A DNA stretch of 64,000 bases from Ligustrum vulgare (taxonomy: Eukaryota > Streptophyta > Magnoliopsida > Lamiales > Oleaceae), in contig OY743179.1 of NCBI GenBank assembly GCA_963555705.1, positions 20,282,692 through 20,346,691 of the forward strand, in the 5' to 3' direction. The notes under the pieces were generated by a model. That model ran no database searches and was not told the DNA's origin. It was given only the letters and a program-made list of their open reading frames with translations. The translations under genes were made by a program, and so were the position numbers. This document shows positions 45,263 through 55,618 of the stretch, one piece after another (the first letter of the stretch is position 1; each line of letters starts with the position of its first letter).

Positions 45263-46620
45263 ACTTTATGGGTAAGTACCTGAAGACCATCAAATGGGTC
45301 TGGATTCACAGAGTGGCAACTACTTCGAGTTGGTGGTAGGGGCTGTGCAGTTACCTCCACCTCGGCATCAACATTGAGGCCCAAGCGCTGGAGGATGGCA
45401 TCATATTTACTCTGCATACTATGGTACGCGCTCTGCATACTGTCAAATTTACTTTGCATCTCCGACATGGTTTGATGCCTGACCCGCTCTGTGATGCTAT
45501 CCTCCATCTCCTTCCTGATGATATCTTTAATGTCGTCTACTGACACGACCCCACACGATCGTCTAAGGTAATCATCGGGCCGGCCGTAAACATTCCGCAT
45601 GGTGACATACACGCCATATCCCCTCACCCTACCAGAGTGATCCTCTTTACCAAGGGCTTCACTCAGAATATCATGTTGTCTACTCGACACAAATGTCCCC
45701 TGCGTGGCTTGCTCAGCTTTTTCTACCTGTTAAAAAAATTGAAAACTGAATATAAGAATTGAAGTAAGTTTCAATTGAATATATGAGAAATCGATAAGAT
45801 ATACTTACAATTTTATCAAACACCCCCCTCGTTTTCTCGTTGGGGATGTAATACGTTCCATCTTCTTTCTTCTTCGATCTAGCTCGAACCCAATCGAGGC
45901 TGCGATCCTCGCTTACAATTGAGGAGCTAATCATGTCACATGAAAAGCTAGAAGATAGCGGGTCACTTACTAGCCAATGTGGCTTCATCCCCGCATATCC
46001 GGCTGAGCCCAAATAATGAGGATGCTAGTTCCGCATTTAACTATCCCTCGCCTTCTTACTTTTCTCCTGAAATAAATCACAGGTTTTTAGTTTTCACTCA
46101 ACAAGACACATGCGTACATTTAAATATACCTGAAATGTTTCCGTCTGTCGTTCTTTTTTAAACAACTCCCATTGCTTTTCGGTCAAGAAATCATAAAGCT
46201 GGGTAGGAGATGTATATTTTGGGTGGTCATGTGTAATGAAATTATGAACCATCTTGTCTTGAAATCTTCCATCTTATCCCCGCAACCCGCATAACACTTT
46301 TTTTTTGGACGGTCATCAAGAATGTTGAATTCCCTCTGAAAGACAATGATAACATGTGGTGTTATAAAGAAATTACATTCACTTTTCAATTATTTACCAT
46401 GTATCAAGTGATAGTACATTTATCTCTTCCCACATCATGTCCTTCAGGCCTTGATCAACTTTGTGCCAATCACTGATGTTTATGTCAACATGAATGCGGG
46501 CTAAAGATCCGACAAAATGTTTGAAGTTCTTCGTGCCTGGTCCGATCGGCCTATGTTTGTCATCGAACTCAATTATATTCACTTGTTGGCCCGCTTTCTT
46601 CATGTTTTTGCACATAGTTG
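45263..46620 (-). pseudogene. TNPA / Transposase_24-like region of CACTA
   Basis: Pieces of the plant En/Spm DNA-binding protein appear in order on the minus strand: FDDKHRPIGPGTKNFKHFVG and WHKVDQGLKDMMWEEINVL (46615-46400); FITHDHPKYTSPTQLYDFLT and EKQWELFKKERQTE (about 46250-46140); HYLGSAGYAGMKPHW (about 46030-45980); and DILSEALGKEDHSGRVRGYG (about 45680-45620) followed by a coiled-coil-like segment MSEMQSKFDSMQSAYHSMQS. In the third piece, TAA and TAG interrupt the frame before HPHYLG. In intact elements this protein binds the subterminal repeats. The stops indicate decay. Confidence 0.75.
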
Positions 46621-46889
46621 GCCCTCTTGTCCTTTTTTTTGGGCAGTACTATGATCATCTGAAGAATGTGAAGACTCGGCCATTATATTGGGAAAATTGT
46701 CTACGTACCTGCACATATAAATAAATGATTATTAACAACGTATAGAGCATATATAAAAAACACAAGAAAGTTATATGCAAGAATATGTAAATGAACTCAC
46801 ACAATTAATATGAACAACGTATAGAGCATATATAAAGAACAAAAGAGAGTTATATGCATGCGAGAACGTATAAATGAACTCACACAATG

Positions 46890-47294
46890 AATAATCACGA
46901 ACACATGAGGCTTTTCAATGAATTCCCCTTGTATATCACGCATCATTTCGTCTATCATATCATTATTGTCATTTTCCACATCATTCTCATCAATATTGCC
47001 TAAATTATTCTCCTGCAGTCGACCTTCATCGTCACTAGTGCATGTCCTAGGAAGCATACTCTCACCATGCCATATCCATCGTTTATAACCTTCTTTAAAC
47101 CCACGACGAATCAAATGACTCTTCACTTGCTCAAAACTACGAAACTTTCTCAGATTCTTACAATCACAACAAGGACACAAAATCATTGCTTCACCTTTCT
47201 CTCTCATGTTTTCGTCCGCACATTTCATAAACTCTTCAACTCCCTTCAAATATTCATGTGTATTACGCCTGCCGTACATTCAATCTCGATCCAT
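46890..47294 (-). pseudogene. CACTA transposase-associated domain (N-terminal)
   Basis: From ATG at 47294 the frame reads MDRD, TGA (47280-47282), then MYGRRNTHEYLKGVEEFMKC, ILCPCCDCKNLRKFRSFEQV and HLIRRGFKEGYKRWIWHGES. This is the transposase-associated domain that opens plant CACTA proteins, whose consensus start is MDR-W-MY. The Trp is replaced by TGA. CPCCDCKN with the downstream His is the probable zinc-binding motif. In canonical elements the DDE transposase would follow; here the next recognisable piece is the TNPA-like region. Confidence 0.8.
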
Positions 47295-47831
47295 ATCTAA
47301 TAACCTATATGCGAAGATATAATTAAAAAAATATTACTTTTGAGTGAATATTTGTAATGATAGTTATATACTTGAACCAACTATATATTAATAATTGAAA
47401 TCACATGCATACGATAATTTATTACGTTGAATACTTCATAATTTTACTTGTATATTTTGTTTAGTTATTTATTTAGTATGGTTAATTCTATGATAGTGAA
47501 AATCACCTATAATTACTATTATCTTTATTTTTTATTTGTAAAATCCTACAGTAATTTCGGCAGAGTCTCCCCTATAAGTTGGACTTACCCAACCTGTAAT
47601 CAAAATGCCACAATACAACAAAAATATTCAACCTCCACATATTCACTACTCAAACACAATAAATCAAACTTCAACATCATCAACCACTCCAAAATTAATC
47701 CAAAATCAATTCTTAATTCCTAAAATGCTCAAAGTATGATTTCATAACCTAACATTCCATGCATAATTTCAATATAATTCCAATAATTCAAATTATATCA
47801 ATTAACTATTTGCAATACCAAAATTATAACA

Positions 47832-47878
47832 TATATATATATATATATATATATAAACACACATATACATATATATAT

Positions 47879-47919
<41 letters not shown>

Positions 47920-47975
47920 CATACACGCACACACACACACACATATATATACATACACGCACACACACATATAAG
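47832..47975. repeat. (AT)n and (AC)n microsatellite
   Basis: Alternating TA/AT and CA/AC dinucleotide runs. Frames across it encode only low-complexity sequence and are not genes. Confidence 0.95.
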
Positions 47976-48162
47976 AGTAAATTTCTTACGAGATGGAGGC
48001 GGGTTCGTGGTGGCGTCGCGGTGTTGGTGGCATCGTGGTGTTGGTGGAGGCACGGTGGTGATGGCTCCGCGCGCGATGTTGAAGTGTTGAGAGAGAGTGA
48101 GAGAGAGATATGCGCGGAATGGAATTAAATCGCGCGAATTTTTGAATTAAATATATTAGGTT

Positions 48163-48340
48163 TAGGCGTCGGTTAGTCGAGAACCGACGCCTGAACCGGA
48201 GGTTTACGCGTCGGTTCTGGTGAACCGACGCGTAAACCTTCGACTTTACGCGTCGGTTCACCAAGAACCGACGCGTAAAGTCGAACGTAAACCTCCGGTT
48301 CAGGCGTCGGTTCTCGACGAACCGACGCCTAAACCCTTTT
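48163..48340. repeat. CACTA right subterminal repeats, palindromic
   Basis: GGCGTCGGTT and AACCGACGC(C/G) motifs alternate. The whole block is an inverted repeat centred near 48250: AACCGGAGGTTTACGCGTCG on one side pairs with CGAACGTAAACCTCCGGTT on the other. Confidence 0.88.
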
Positions 48341-49292
48341 TTTCGCGTTTTTCTACTAGTGATATAAATAAATGAAAAAAAATGACCTAACAACTAGGGT
48401 AGCCGCTATTGAGGCAAAAAATCCTAACTAAACAATCAAAAAGGGAAAAATAACATAAAAACACGAAAACCCTAATTCGGAAAGCGGTGCCGCCGCTCAT
48501 GGTAAATTCTCGTGGCCACGTAGAAGGCGTTTTTGCTCTCAAGTTATTCTGGATGTTTCGTGTGGCCGCGCCATAATTATACCACGAGGCCACGTGGTTG
48601 TAGCTCTAATACTTCGTGATTTCTTGTTTGACTTGAATATTTGAATTTTCCCATCAAATCCACTATGATTCGAATCATTCCCTACTTCTTCAGGATGATT
48701 CGTCTCGAATCACAGCTTTGTTCATGGTGTATCAATTCACCTTCTGGATCAAATGGAAAACTTCTGCGTCCATGCCATAGGAATAACCAATAGTATTCTG
48801 TAACTTGGGTGGCATGGATGGATCGAATCATGAGCTTCCTTGACCATATGTAGTGTGGCTCAAACTCCCAAGTGTAATCAACCTGCAAAAGATATTTAAA
48901 TAAAATATGGTGGGAGTGTTAGTTTCACAAAATACAAGGTAAGGATCCTTGTATTCATGATGAATCATCACCACCTCATCATTCCCAACAATAAGGCTCT
49001 TTTCTTCACCTCATTCCATGTTTACAACTTCTTGCTAAATCACCTCTTTCTCCTTTTACTCACACCCAACCACCTCTTCTAACCCCACATTTTCAAGTTC
49101 AACCCCCTCTTCCACATTTTTATTTTCATACACTTCCTCATCACTACTCAAATGTGGATCAGCAACTCCAAAGTTCAAAATTTGTATTTCTACCCCAACC
49201 TCCAAGTCATGCATCTCATCATCAATAATTTTATTCTCAATCACCTTCTTGCTACTCAACTCCTCCTTGTCTTCCTCAAATTTTGGAGTTTA

Positions 49293-50997
49293 TAGTGTTG
49301 CATTAGAGATGATCCTAAATTTTCAACCATGGTGCTATTAACAAAATTAGTGAAGCACCCTCTATCAATTGCCAAGCCACACATCTTATGACTCATATAA
49401 CATCATAACATCTAGTTTTGAAAATAGAACCGGGATCACCATCCATCCCTTTATGTGGTTTCAAGAATTCAAGGAAATTCAAAATTAGAGGATTTAGATA
49501 TCAAATAGCAAGAAGAATTTGATAGGAGTATTAAGATGTTTAAGGGAACTCAAAAAGTGGTTCTTGAATTCTAGACGTTTCGAGTGGCCGCGCCATAATT
49601 ATACCATGCGGCTGCGTGGTTGTAACTCTAATACTTCGTGATTTTTTGTTTAGCTTGAATATTTGAATTTTCCCATCAAGCGTACTATGATTTGCATCAC
49701 TCACTCTCCAGAACCTTCTTCGTCTTTCTTAGTGATTCTTTTGAGGGTGCCCTTTTATTTCTGCAAAATTCAAACTCTTTGTTGTAATAGTTGGAGAGAT
49801 CGTTGTGATTAGTTCATAGGAGAGTTGTATATTTGTAGCAGCTAGTCTGCTAAGGTTCTGTAATGAGTCAGTACTTTGTGATTTCTGAGTCATTCAAATA
49901 TAATCTTTGATGTTCTTTGTGTCATGGTTTGAGTAACCTTGATATTCTTTGTGATTCTGGGTTTGTGATTATGTAACACTTTTAAATGAGTTTTGATTAA
50001 ATAATTAAAGGGCCTTAAGAAAACTACTGCTTTTAAATATTCTCGTTTCTTATTCGGTCTATGTTTTTTACCTTTCCATCCTTGAGAATGTTATGTTGAA
50101 GCATATGAGATTGTGATGGTGAGATTCCTTCTATATCTATTTTGTAAGTCGTATATTCATGCATATTTGCAGCTTCAGCATGGTGGCTTGGCCATCCTTA
50201 TCATGCCACTTGATTTCTAGATTCTGATTCATAGACCAGGAATTGTGAATGATTAAACAATATTTTCATGACTTTTTTCTTCATTGTCTCTTTGGTATTT
50301 CATTTTCATTTCTAAATATCAATGTCAAGCACCAGTCATATAGTGTGTTAGGCTCTGTTCGGTTCCAATTAAATTGGAGGGAGAAGGAATGTAAATTATT
50401 TTGTTGATTTATTCGTGTTTTCTAGGTAAGATGTGGTGTTAAAAATTGGAGAGAGAAAATGTAGATGGTTAAAAAGTGATTTTGGAAATTGTGTAAATTA
50501 ATTTTTTGGTCGATTTTGCCCTTTAGTGGAATAATGTGTGGTCGCCGAACACCCTTAATTATTTTTCCTAGACAAGTTTTCAATTCTCTCGCAACAAAGA
50601 ACTTATCTGGGGCAGGGATTCCAAAAAATTGTTGTCTTGTTGCCTTGTTTAGTCGTATTTGGCTCGTACACGATCCAATAACGCTAACCAACTCTTCCCC
50701 TTGTACAAGTCTAAACTAATATTATTATTTCCCTAGCTTGTTTAACTTCTGCGAATTCATGTTTTAAACGCTGTTTAATGACTATTCTACCATCTTTCTA
50801 TTATTTTCCTTGCCTTTTACCAAAGTTGCTATACTTTGTTCTCTAATTATTTTCATGAAATCTACTAGTTGTAAAGATTTTCTTGTGTCTCAATATTCTG
50901 TATTCCTACTCTAAACCGATTATTCTGGTCATAATACATGTGAGAATGGTTGTTCAATTGCTTTTCTACCATACCTATCATTCTCCATCTATGATTA
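49293..50997. other. Spacer with retroelement-like debris and a MITE-like copy
   Basis: 49300-49700 continues related material seen in the tandem duplication (TGGCCGCGCCATAATTATAC). 50350-50520 carries the dispersed repeat module (CTAGGTAAGATGTGGTGTTA, AAAAAGTGATTTTGGAAATT). No gene was recognised. Confidence 0.45.
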
Positions 50998-51000
50998 TTA

Positions 51001-52748
51001 CACTACTAAAAAAAAACTTAATTTCCACAAACGGATAATTAGCAACGGATTGTATTCATTGATAATTAACAACGGATAATCTGTTGGTAAAAGTTAAAGA
51101 CTTTCACCTACGGTAATGAGCAATAGAATTTTCGTAAGTAAATGTAATAGCTTTTTAGCAACGGATATCCCATGCCTAACGTATTCATTTAACAATTATA
51201 TCTTTCACCTATGGTGAATAACAACAGAATTTCTATTGAAGAATGTGAAAGCTATTTTCCAACGGATATTCCGTGCCTAAAGTATTCTTATATTTTTCAC
51301 ATACTATCATTGGTAATGGAACGTTGGTAAAAGTTTTAAGTTTTACCAACGTAATACTCGTTTGTAAAAGGTGAAACATTTATCAATAGAAGGTCCATTA
51401 GTAAAATGCAAAACCTTTACCAACGACAATTTCTTTTGTTAAAGGTAAAACATAAGAAAAACACTTTTATTAAGGGAATATCCGTTTGTAAAAAGTAACT
51501 CTTTACCAAAAGTATTCGGTTGGTAAATGTAGATTTTTACTAACGGATATTCGGTTGGTAAAATGGTTTTTCTTATCAAATAGAAATACTACATTTACCA
51601 ACCGAACATCAGTTGGTAAAAGGAGAAACCCTTATCAAAGAAAGTTTCGTTGGTAAAATGCAAAATCTTTACCAACGACAATTTCGTTGGTAAAAGGTAA
51701 AACATAAGAAAAATACTTTCATCCGTTGGTAAAAAGTAACTCTTTATCAATAGATATTCAGTTGGTAAAGGTAGATTTTTACCAACGAATATTTGATCGG
51801 TAAAAGTGTCTTTCTCATCAGGTAGAATTACTATATTTACCAACCGAACGTCCGTTTGTAAAAGGTGAATCATTTACCAATAAAATTTTCATTGGTAAAA
51901 TGCAAAACCTTTACCAACAGCACTTCCGTTAGTAAAAAGTAAAACCTAAGAAAAACACTTTTGCTAACGGAATATCCGTTGGTAAAAACTCTTTATGGTA
52001 AATGTAGATTTTTACAAACAGATATTCATTTGGTAAAAATATTTTTAAATGTTGTATTTACTATTTATTTAAATGTTGTTTATTTAACTGATATATAAAA
52101 TTCGAAACAAAAATACCTGCAAGAATACAATTGCTCCATTGGTTAGATTGCACTTTCGCAATTCTCATGTCATGAGTTCGAATCACACATGCAACAATCC
52201 TCACTTGCATAAAAATCACATAAAATAGTTGCTTGGACGGGCTGGGTCAACTAGGTTGTTGCGTTGGGCCATAGGGAACGTGTCAAATTGGATATATTAT
52301 TCTTAATTATTTTAATTAAAGTTGGATTTATCAACGGGAATTTCGTTGGTAAAAGTTTGCGACATTACTGACGGAATTCCAGTTGCTAAAAGTTACCAAC
52401 CAGAATTAAAGAGCGCCCTATTACCAACCGAAATTCGGTTGATTTTTGGTTGGTAAAAGTCACCAATTGGATTTATCAACGAGAATTTCGTTGGTAAAAG
52501 TTTGCGACATTACCGACGGAATTTCGGTTGGTAAAAGTTATCAACCAGAATTAAAGAGTGCCCTATTACCAATCGAAATTCCGTTGATTTTCGGTTGGTA
52601 AAAGTCACCAATGGAATTTTAGTTTGTAACTTTCAGGTACCCTCAAAATAGCAACGGAGAGTCTTTTCATTGGTGAAACTTATTAGGAACGAAATTCGGG
52701 ACTTTAACAACGTAAAATACGTGCCTGAACATCCGATTTTTAGTAGTG
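51001..52748. mobile_element. Non-autonomous CACTA made of CGTTGGTAAA repeats, 1748 bp
   Basis: It begins CACTACTAAAAAAAAAC and ends GATTTTTAGTAGTG, with the 3-bp duplication TTA on both sides (50998-51000, 52749-52751). Apart from about 52040-52320, the whole element is a dense field of CGTTGGTAAAAG and its complement TTTACCAACG in both orientations, a few dozen copies at 20-60 bp spacing. No protein is encoded. The motif presumably corresponds to the subterminal binding site of its source element, here spread through most of the body. Confidence 0.85.
52110..52200 (+). other. tRNA-like segment in the second CACTA
   Basis: CAATTGCTCCATTGGTTAGA resembles an A box region and GAGTTCGAATCACAC a B box, about 45 bp apart, in the middle of the CACTA. 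A full cloverleaf was not convincing. Confidence 0.35.
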
Positions 52749-52751
52749 TTA

Positions 52752-53595
52752 GTAAGTACTAGTTAGTCCTAGCTCTTGATGGCATGCATCACTTTCTGTG
52801 CTACAGTAGGACTGATGTTTAAATTTATTTTATGCACGAGCCATCTAATATGTGATCATTCCAATTACGTGTTTACTGAGTATACTCGACACCGAGGCCA
52901 ATGTGTGCATTGGCTGTTTTAAGTTCAACTCTACAAATGGGTTTTCAGTTAGTCTCGATATCCTTGGAGTCCTCTTCACCCCTCGAGTAGGGGACAAGGT
53001 GTTTTGTGGTAAATAACTCATAAAATTTGTTATATACGTGTGATGTTATTTTTGTTATATATGTGTATGATTGGATGTGAAAATTGCTTTAGTAGAAAGC
53101 AAGTTTCTGGTAAGACGAGCAACTTTAATGGTTAAGTCTGTCAAAAAAAAAAAAAAAAATTGTCCACAGGACAAGCAAAAAATTATTAAAATATACACAC
53201 AAAAACCAGAGGTTCGCAGAGAGAGCATGCCATGGACCGCTGTCTTCTTCTTTTTTGTTTATTGTGTCTCTCTCTCCCCTCCATCCTCTCTGTCTCTCCT
53301 TGGACTTTTCTCCTCTTTCCTCCTCCCAGTGGCGGATCCAGGACCACAGTTGTGCTAGAACGTTGGATCGTTTGACCGCTGACCGACCAGGATGGCCACC
53401 GAGATTATTTATTATTATTTAATTAAATTAAATAATATTAAAAAATAAATAAATCAATATAGAAATACACCTAAACAAATATTCAAAGCCATAGATTGTT
53501 TAGTCTTCCTATTAATCATCCTTTTTCTTTGTTTGCATAAAGCTTTTCTATTTATAGTATTTCTATACGGATTCTATCAGTATTTTATCACATTT
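52752..53595. other. Spacer, no gene; possible hAT edge
   Basis: CAGTGGCGGATCCAGGACC near 53330 resembles one end of the CAGTGGCGGA hAT family but no matching second end was found. The rest shows nothing recognisable. Confidence 0.4.
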
Positions 53596-54283
53596 GCTGA
53601 GATCGTTGCAAAAAAAGGAGCCCAATAAATCACCAGCAAGGGCCCAATGGGACTTGACCCATGACTAAAGCTTAGGATATCTCCTTGGGTCAACTGCCGA
53701 AGTGGAATAGCACATGAACCTCTTTAGCCGAACTGGTTTATGTCTAGCTGAGGTACTCTATGGTAACACCTCGGACCGGTGATGGGGCAACGGATAGTGT
53801 CAGAGATGTGCGACTCTCCCCAGTTGACTGTGACTTTACGTGACATTACCTTTATCAAGAATGTGACAGGCGTCCATCCCCTACCAAACGTAACAATGAT
53901 TACTGCAAGAAAGTAATATCCTCCTCTCCAACAGCCAGGGTAAATACACGTATAAAGTCCACCACGTGTCGCCATCCAAGACCATAATTTCTCCTATAAA
54001 TAGAACACTCTCTCCACCAAATAGGGGGTTAGCAATCACATACTCTTAACTAAATATTTTTACTCTCACTCCCTTTTCTCTCTTTTACACACTTATATTT
54101 CTCACACCCAATTTATATTCACTTGAAATGAGTACTAACTTTAGCATCGGATTGCAAACGGGAGCCACCTCGCCCCTCTTTGCAAACTGATTGTGTTGTC
54201 ACAGTGCGCATGAGACCCACGTGTTCAAGAGGGAGGAGCTGAGACGTGTTGGTCCAAGGTCCAGCTGGATTTTGTGGTCAACA
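53596..54283 (+). repeat. 5' LTR of the Tat element (left edge uncertain)
   Basis: The right end is placed at CA 54282-54283, just before the PBS. TATAAATAGAACACTCTCTC near 53995-54015 is a typical LTR promoter followed by the R region. The TG start could not be fixed because the 3' LTR is outside the window. Confidence 0.6.
53995..54003 (+). promoter_or_regulatory. LTR TATA box
   Basis: CCTATAAATAGAACAC in the LTR, about 280 bp before its 3' end, is the probable core promoter of the retrotransposon. Confidence 0.6.
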
Positions 54284-54284
54284 T

Positions 54285-54303
54285 TTTCGTGCCGTCTGTG
54301 GGA
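54285..54303 (+). promoter_or_regulatory. Primer binding site of the Tat element
   Basis: TTTCGTGCCGTCTGTGGGA follows the LTR end and matches the usual Tat context TTTTGGCGCCGTCTGTGGGA with two changes. The primer tRNA is not assigned here. Confidence 0.65.
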
Positions 54304-54436
54304 AACCATACTGCTAACCATGAAAACGCATGGTAAAAAGTTACCAAAAAAAAAAAAAAAAAAAAAAAAAACCCTGAAAAAGGGCGAGTAACCTCTTGCA
54401 AAAGAGCGAAGAATTGCAAGAACCCCTTGAAAAAGG

Positions 54437-54590
54437 CTTGAAACTTTGGAATATAAGTTTACTAACCTTGAAAAATGCTTAAATCCTTGAAACTTTGGAA
54501 TATAAGTTTACTAACCTTGAAAAAGACTTAAATCATTGAAACTTTGAAATATAAGTTCATTAACCTTGAAAAAGGCTTGAAGCTTTGAGA
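54437..54590 (+). repeat. 49-bp tandem repeat in the retrotransposon leader
   Basis: Three copies of CTTGAAACTTTGGAATATAA followed by GTTTACTAACCTTGAAAAA start at 54437, 54486 and 54535, between the PBS and the gag ATG. Confidence 0.9.
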
Positions 54591-54608
54591 TAAAACCAAG
54601 CAATTGCT

Positions 54609-54956
54609 ATGGACATGAATGAAAGTGACGATGATGTTAGCCCTCGGAGGAGCAGAGATGAACAACGTAGCGAGGAAAAGGCTCCCTAGAGACCTCGTGA
54701 GAACAGGAATGAGGGGGTGGGCCAACATAACCTTCCACGCCGGTACCGGAATCGCCGCATGCTGCGAGATATGACTCGCATGGTATCCCAGATATTGGAA
54801 ATGCAGAAACAGTAAATAGAACAAACTGCTGCAATGAATGCCTATATGGCTAGGGGGTATGTTGTAAACGAACTCATGGTGCCCCCGCTGTACTCGCAGC
54901 CACATTACTCACCATCTGATGTGGCCACTGCCTCGTATTACTATCAAGATCCACAG
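54609..54956 (+). pseudogene. gag N-terminal part, before the hAT insertion
   Basis: From ATG 54609 the frame is acidic and Arg-rich (MDMNESDDDVSPRRSRDEQR), then RYRNRRMLRDMTRMVSQILE. It contains TAG at 54687-54689 and TAA at 54813-54815, both possible C-to-T changes of Gln codons. It reaches the hAT element at 54957, and the same reading continues on the far side from 58643, allowing for the 8-bp duplication. Confidence 0.7.
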
Positions 54957-55618
54957 TAGAGGTGGCAAATGGGCCGAGTCGCTCGTCGGCTCGGCTCGCG
55001 AAAACACGAGCCGCGGGCGGTTCAGCTCGTCAAATGGACGAGCTCGTGGGCGAGCCAAACAATGTAGTTAAAGCACTTGGCTCGTGTCGTGGTTCAACGA
55101 GCGACTCGTGCCAACGAGCTCAACGAGCCGGCTCGTGAAAAAAAATAAATAAATAAAATTTTAAACGTCATTTTTTCACGTTGAAAACTTAAAAAAAAAT
55201 ATATGTTACTAATCTCATCTGAACCTAAATAAAAAAAAAATTAAAGACTAAATTTTTTTTTTTTACTTTTTTTTTTCCTTAATTTTATCCTATAAATACT
55301 ACACTAACACAAATTTTTTTCTACAATTCTACTACACTACATTTACTACAACTCTCTACTCTAATTTTTATTCTACACTACAAGTCTACACTATTATCTT
55401 CCTCTACCTTTACTCTACCAACATTTTTATTCTATTTTCTACAATTCTACATTATAAATATACTACAAGGTTGATATTTCAATTTAAATATCTCTTAGTT
55501 ATAATATATTTGATATTTCAGTTTCAATATCTCAATTTATCATTACATCTCTCAATTACAATTTACACATATTCCATTTTATATTTCAATTTTTCCACAC
55601 CACATCACATACAAAAGA

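Larger units (their letters stand above)
42787..48361 (-). mobile_element. CACTA (En/Spm-type) element, 5575 bp
   Basis: It begins CACTAGTACAGAAACAG and ends TTTTTCTACTAGTG. The 3-bp duplication ATA lies on both sides (42784-42786, 48362-48364). Copy 1 of the surrounding tandem duplication has the empty site near 41100. Both subterminal regions carry many direct and inverted ACGCGTCGGTT / AACCGACGCGT motifs. Minus-strand remnants encode a transposase-associated domain, a TNPA/Transposase_24-like region and a Ulp1 peptidase. I found no TNPD-type DDE transposase domain, so it is probably not autonomous. Confidence 0.93.
40372..49292. repeat. Tandem duplication of a 1.67-kb unit, copy 2 split by CACTA
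   Basis: Copy 1 is 40372-42047. Copy 2 is 42048-42787 joined to 48362-49292, together about 1.67 kb. Both start CAATCACACATTTTACTTAG and run collinearly through AAGCATGAGCAGTGTACTGC, AGGGTAGCCGCTATTGAGGC, TTTCGTGTGGC and CACACCCAACCACCTCTTCT to CAAATTTTGGAGTTT. A shorter related piece occurs at about 49570-49700. The unit contains minus-strand frames (an acidic 85-residue frame at 41794-42051, repeated at 49056-49259) that look like decayed retroelement or gene sequence, but I cannot name a family. Confidence 0.9.

Noticed and set aside
47759..48053. Frames across 47.8-48.0 kb
   Set aside because: They translate a dinucleotide microsatellite and encode only repeated Tyr/Ile/Thr/His or Cys/Val residues.
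53331..53350. hAT element starting at CAGTGGCGGATCC
   Set aside because: A single terminus without a matching partner; it could be a truncated copy.
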